From Variovorax sp. J22P240 (lineage in GTDB: Bacteria; Pseudomonadota; Gammaproteobacteria; Burkholderiales; Burkholderiaceae_C): a stretch of 64,000 nt of DNA. Below the pieces are notes generated by a model. The model was given only the letters and a program-made list of their open reading frames with translations. It was not told where the DNA came from and searched no databases. Shown here piece by piece: positions 63,184 through 64,000 of the stretch. The DNA lies in the NCBI RefSeq assembly GCF_030316855.1, contig NZ_JASZYR010000009.1, positions 124,001 to 188,000 of the forward strand. The letters run 5' to 3'. The position numbers and the translations under genes are program-made. Numbering within the stretch: the first letter of the stretch is position 1; each line of letters begins with the position of its first letter.

Positions 63184-63839
63184 GATTCGATGCCGTTGAG
63201 CAGCCGGCGCAGTTGGTTCACGGCGAGTCGAACGCGCGACTTGACGGTGCCGAGCGGTATTCCGAGTTCCGCGGCGATGCGTGCATGAGGCCGTTCTTCA
63301 AAAAAGGAAAGGCGCAGCACCAGCGCCTGTTCTTCGGGCAAGCGGGCCATGGCCACGCGAACCCGCGATTCGCGCTCCCGTGCGAGCACATGTTCGTCGA
63401 GCGCGGGCTGGGTGTCCGCCTGGGCTTCGGCATCCTCCTCGGCCCCGTAGACCAGCCGGGCGTCCTGCCGCCGAAAGTAGTCCACGCGCAGGTTGCGGGC
63501 GATGGTGAAGATCCAGGTGGATACGCTGGCGCGTTCCGGATCGAAGGTGGACGCCCTGCGCCACACGTTGACCATCGTCTCCTGGGTGATCTCCTCGGCC
63601 AGGGCGTCGCCCGTGCCGCCGAGGATCAGATAGGCCTTGACGCGCGGGGCGAAGTGCTTGAAGAGCACGGCGAATGCCTGCCGGTCGGATTCGACAGCCA
63701 CGGCCCGCGCCAGGCCGGTCAATTCTTCGCTGGTCGGCATGGCCTTCCGATGGGAATGGGTAGTCACGATCGACAGCCGTGAGGAGCGTTGCGCTGCGAT
63801 CTGCGAGGCCGACATCGATGGCTGTGCAGCAGGTTCCAT
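63180..63839 (-). CDS. ECF sigma factor partner of ChrR (RpoE-like, ECF11 type)
   Basis: Region 2 (AFAVLFKHFAPRVKAYLIL ... AEEITQETMVNVWRRASTFDPERASVSTWIFTIARNLRVDYFR) and region 4 (LPEEQALVLRLSFFEERPHARIAAELGIPLGTVKSRVRLAVNQLRR) are complete. The frame from ATG 63839 gives 219 residues; ATG 63740 (MPTSEELTG) gives 186 and is closer to the usual start, and it is needed if the upstream promoter is real. It would switch on singlet-oxygen defence genes. Confidence 0.92.
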   Translation of the reverse strand: MEPAAQPSMSASQIAAQRSSRLSIVTTHSHRKAMPTSEELTGLARAVAVESDRQAFAVLFKHFAPRVKAYLILGGTGDALAEEITQETMVNVWRRASTFDPERASVSTWIFTIARNLRVDYFRRQDARLVYGAEEDAEAQADTQPALDEHVLARERESRVRVAMARLPEEQALVLRLSFFEERPHARIAAELGIPLGTVKSRVRLAVNQLRRLLNGIES

Positions 63840-63847
63840 ATGCAGCT

Positions 63848-63875
63848 GGTACGGTCCGCGCGGGAAATTAGATCA
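63848..63875 (-). promoter_or_regulatory. Candidate ECF-type autoregulated promoter
   Basis: On the minus strand TGATCT (63870-63875) and CGTACC (63848-63853) are 16 bp apart, in line with the TGATC-type -35 that ECF11 sigma factors use. Transcription would start near 63840, so the ATG at 63839 would be leaderless and ATG 63740 is more likely the true start. Confidence 0.35.
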
Positions 63876-63894
63876 CAGCACGACGTGCAGACGA

Positions 63895-64000
63895 ATGAAT
63901 CCGTCCGGGGCCCGGGCGGCCAGAGGTGGCAGCGACACCCGGCAGCCGGACGATCGGCCCCCGAGCCTTGCCGCCCGGCCCGAAAGGCGTGATCGTCGAG
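63895..64000 (+). CDS. Possible start of a divergent gene (cut by window end)
   Basis: ATG 63895 opens a frame that is still open at base 64000, 35 codons of Arg/Pro/Asp-rich sequence without a recognisable domain. In ChrR regulons the divergent first gene often codes an FAD oxidoreductase, but nothing here proves it. Confidence 0.25.
   Translation, partial: MNPSGARAARGGSDTRQPDDRPPSLAARPERRDRR

Noticed and set aside
63789..63992. A 67-codon plus-strand frame across the sigma factor promoter
   Set aside because: It overlaps the start of the sigma gene antisense and has no domain or ribosome site; the shorter frame from 63895 is kept as a weak candidate.
1..64000. CRISPR arrays, rRNA genes, insertion sequences
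   Set aside because: I saw no regularly spaced repeats, no rRNA-like tracts and no transposase frame in the window.

Overview
This window is GC-rich (about 65%) and looks like a betaproteobacterium of the order Burkholderiales, most likely the family Comamonadaceae (Variovorax/Acidovorax-like). The reasons are four separate Bug-type (TctC) substrate-binding proteins, an NnrS/NsrR/truncated-hemoglobin cluster, GlxA-type and IclR/MarR/GntR regulators beside small catabolic operons, and a VirB-type conjugation module with an IncP-like ParA/KorB/KorA control block. I see no tRNA, rRNA, CRISPR array or recognisable insertion sequence.

Layout. 1-2654: a TfdB-like flavin monooxygenase (cut by the window edge) and a Bug receptor, divergent from an IclR regulator. 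2655-5675: a decayed zone holding a BTAD-adenylate cyclase regulator, a divergent DUF1059 mini-protein and a LysR remnant. 5676-8341: a MarR regulator divergent from tctB-tctA, with no receptor gene beside them. 8447-11160: a nitrosative-stress block (cupin / group III truncated hemoglobin-NnrS / NsrR) with an NsrR-like box in the divergent promoter. 11276-21603: MFS pump, YbaK deacylase, Mut7-C RNase, FadD ligase, GlxA-like regulator divergent from a fatty acid desaturase, MarR regulator, tannase-family lipoprotein.

22349-27686 is a coherent catabolic island: Bug receptor and CaiB CoA-transferase face a mesaconyl-CoA hydratase and a malyl/beta-methylmalyl-CoA lyase, followed by a GntR/HutC regulator. 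Three GGTACGTAC operators lie between the two arms. The best reading is CoA activation, hydration and cleavage of mesaconate or a similar C5 acid to glyoxylate and propionyl-CoA. 27809-34405 is a second GntR-controlled cluster: two Bug receptors, a 2-hydroxyacid dehydrogenase, an enolase-superfamily dehydratase and an MHS permease, probably for a sugar acid.

35431-42910 is a compact type IV pilus minor-pilin operon (pilE, fimT, pilV, pilW, pilX, pilY1). Its genes overlap by 4-8 bases, and the PilY1 tip protein carries an inserted PA14 domain.

43119-62221 is a conjugation island. About 16 kb of leftward genes encode VirB2-VirB11 and VirD4, a stand-alone LPD7 protein, a PLD nuclease, TraX and an RHH antitoxin/zeta-like toxin pair. 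They diverge from ParA, KorB-like ParB, a membrane protein and a KorA/TrfB repressor. A GCTATAGC double dyad sits in the shared promoter. No relaxase, VirB1 or integrase is visible, so the element either continues to the right or is incomplete. 62530-63839 carries a ChrR anti-sigma factor and its ECF sigma factor.

The findings I rate highest are the mesaconate-type catabolon with its triple operator, the C7 frameshift in the small gene between virB5 and virB6 inside a lower-GC patch, the zeta-like toxin that has lost its Walker-A lysine, the putative KorA double operator, and the PA14 insertion in PilY1.
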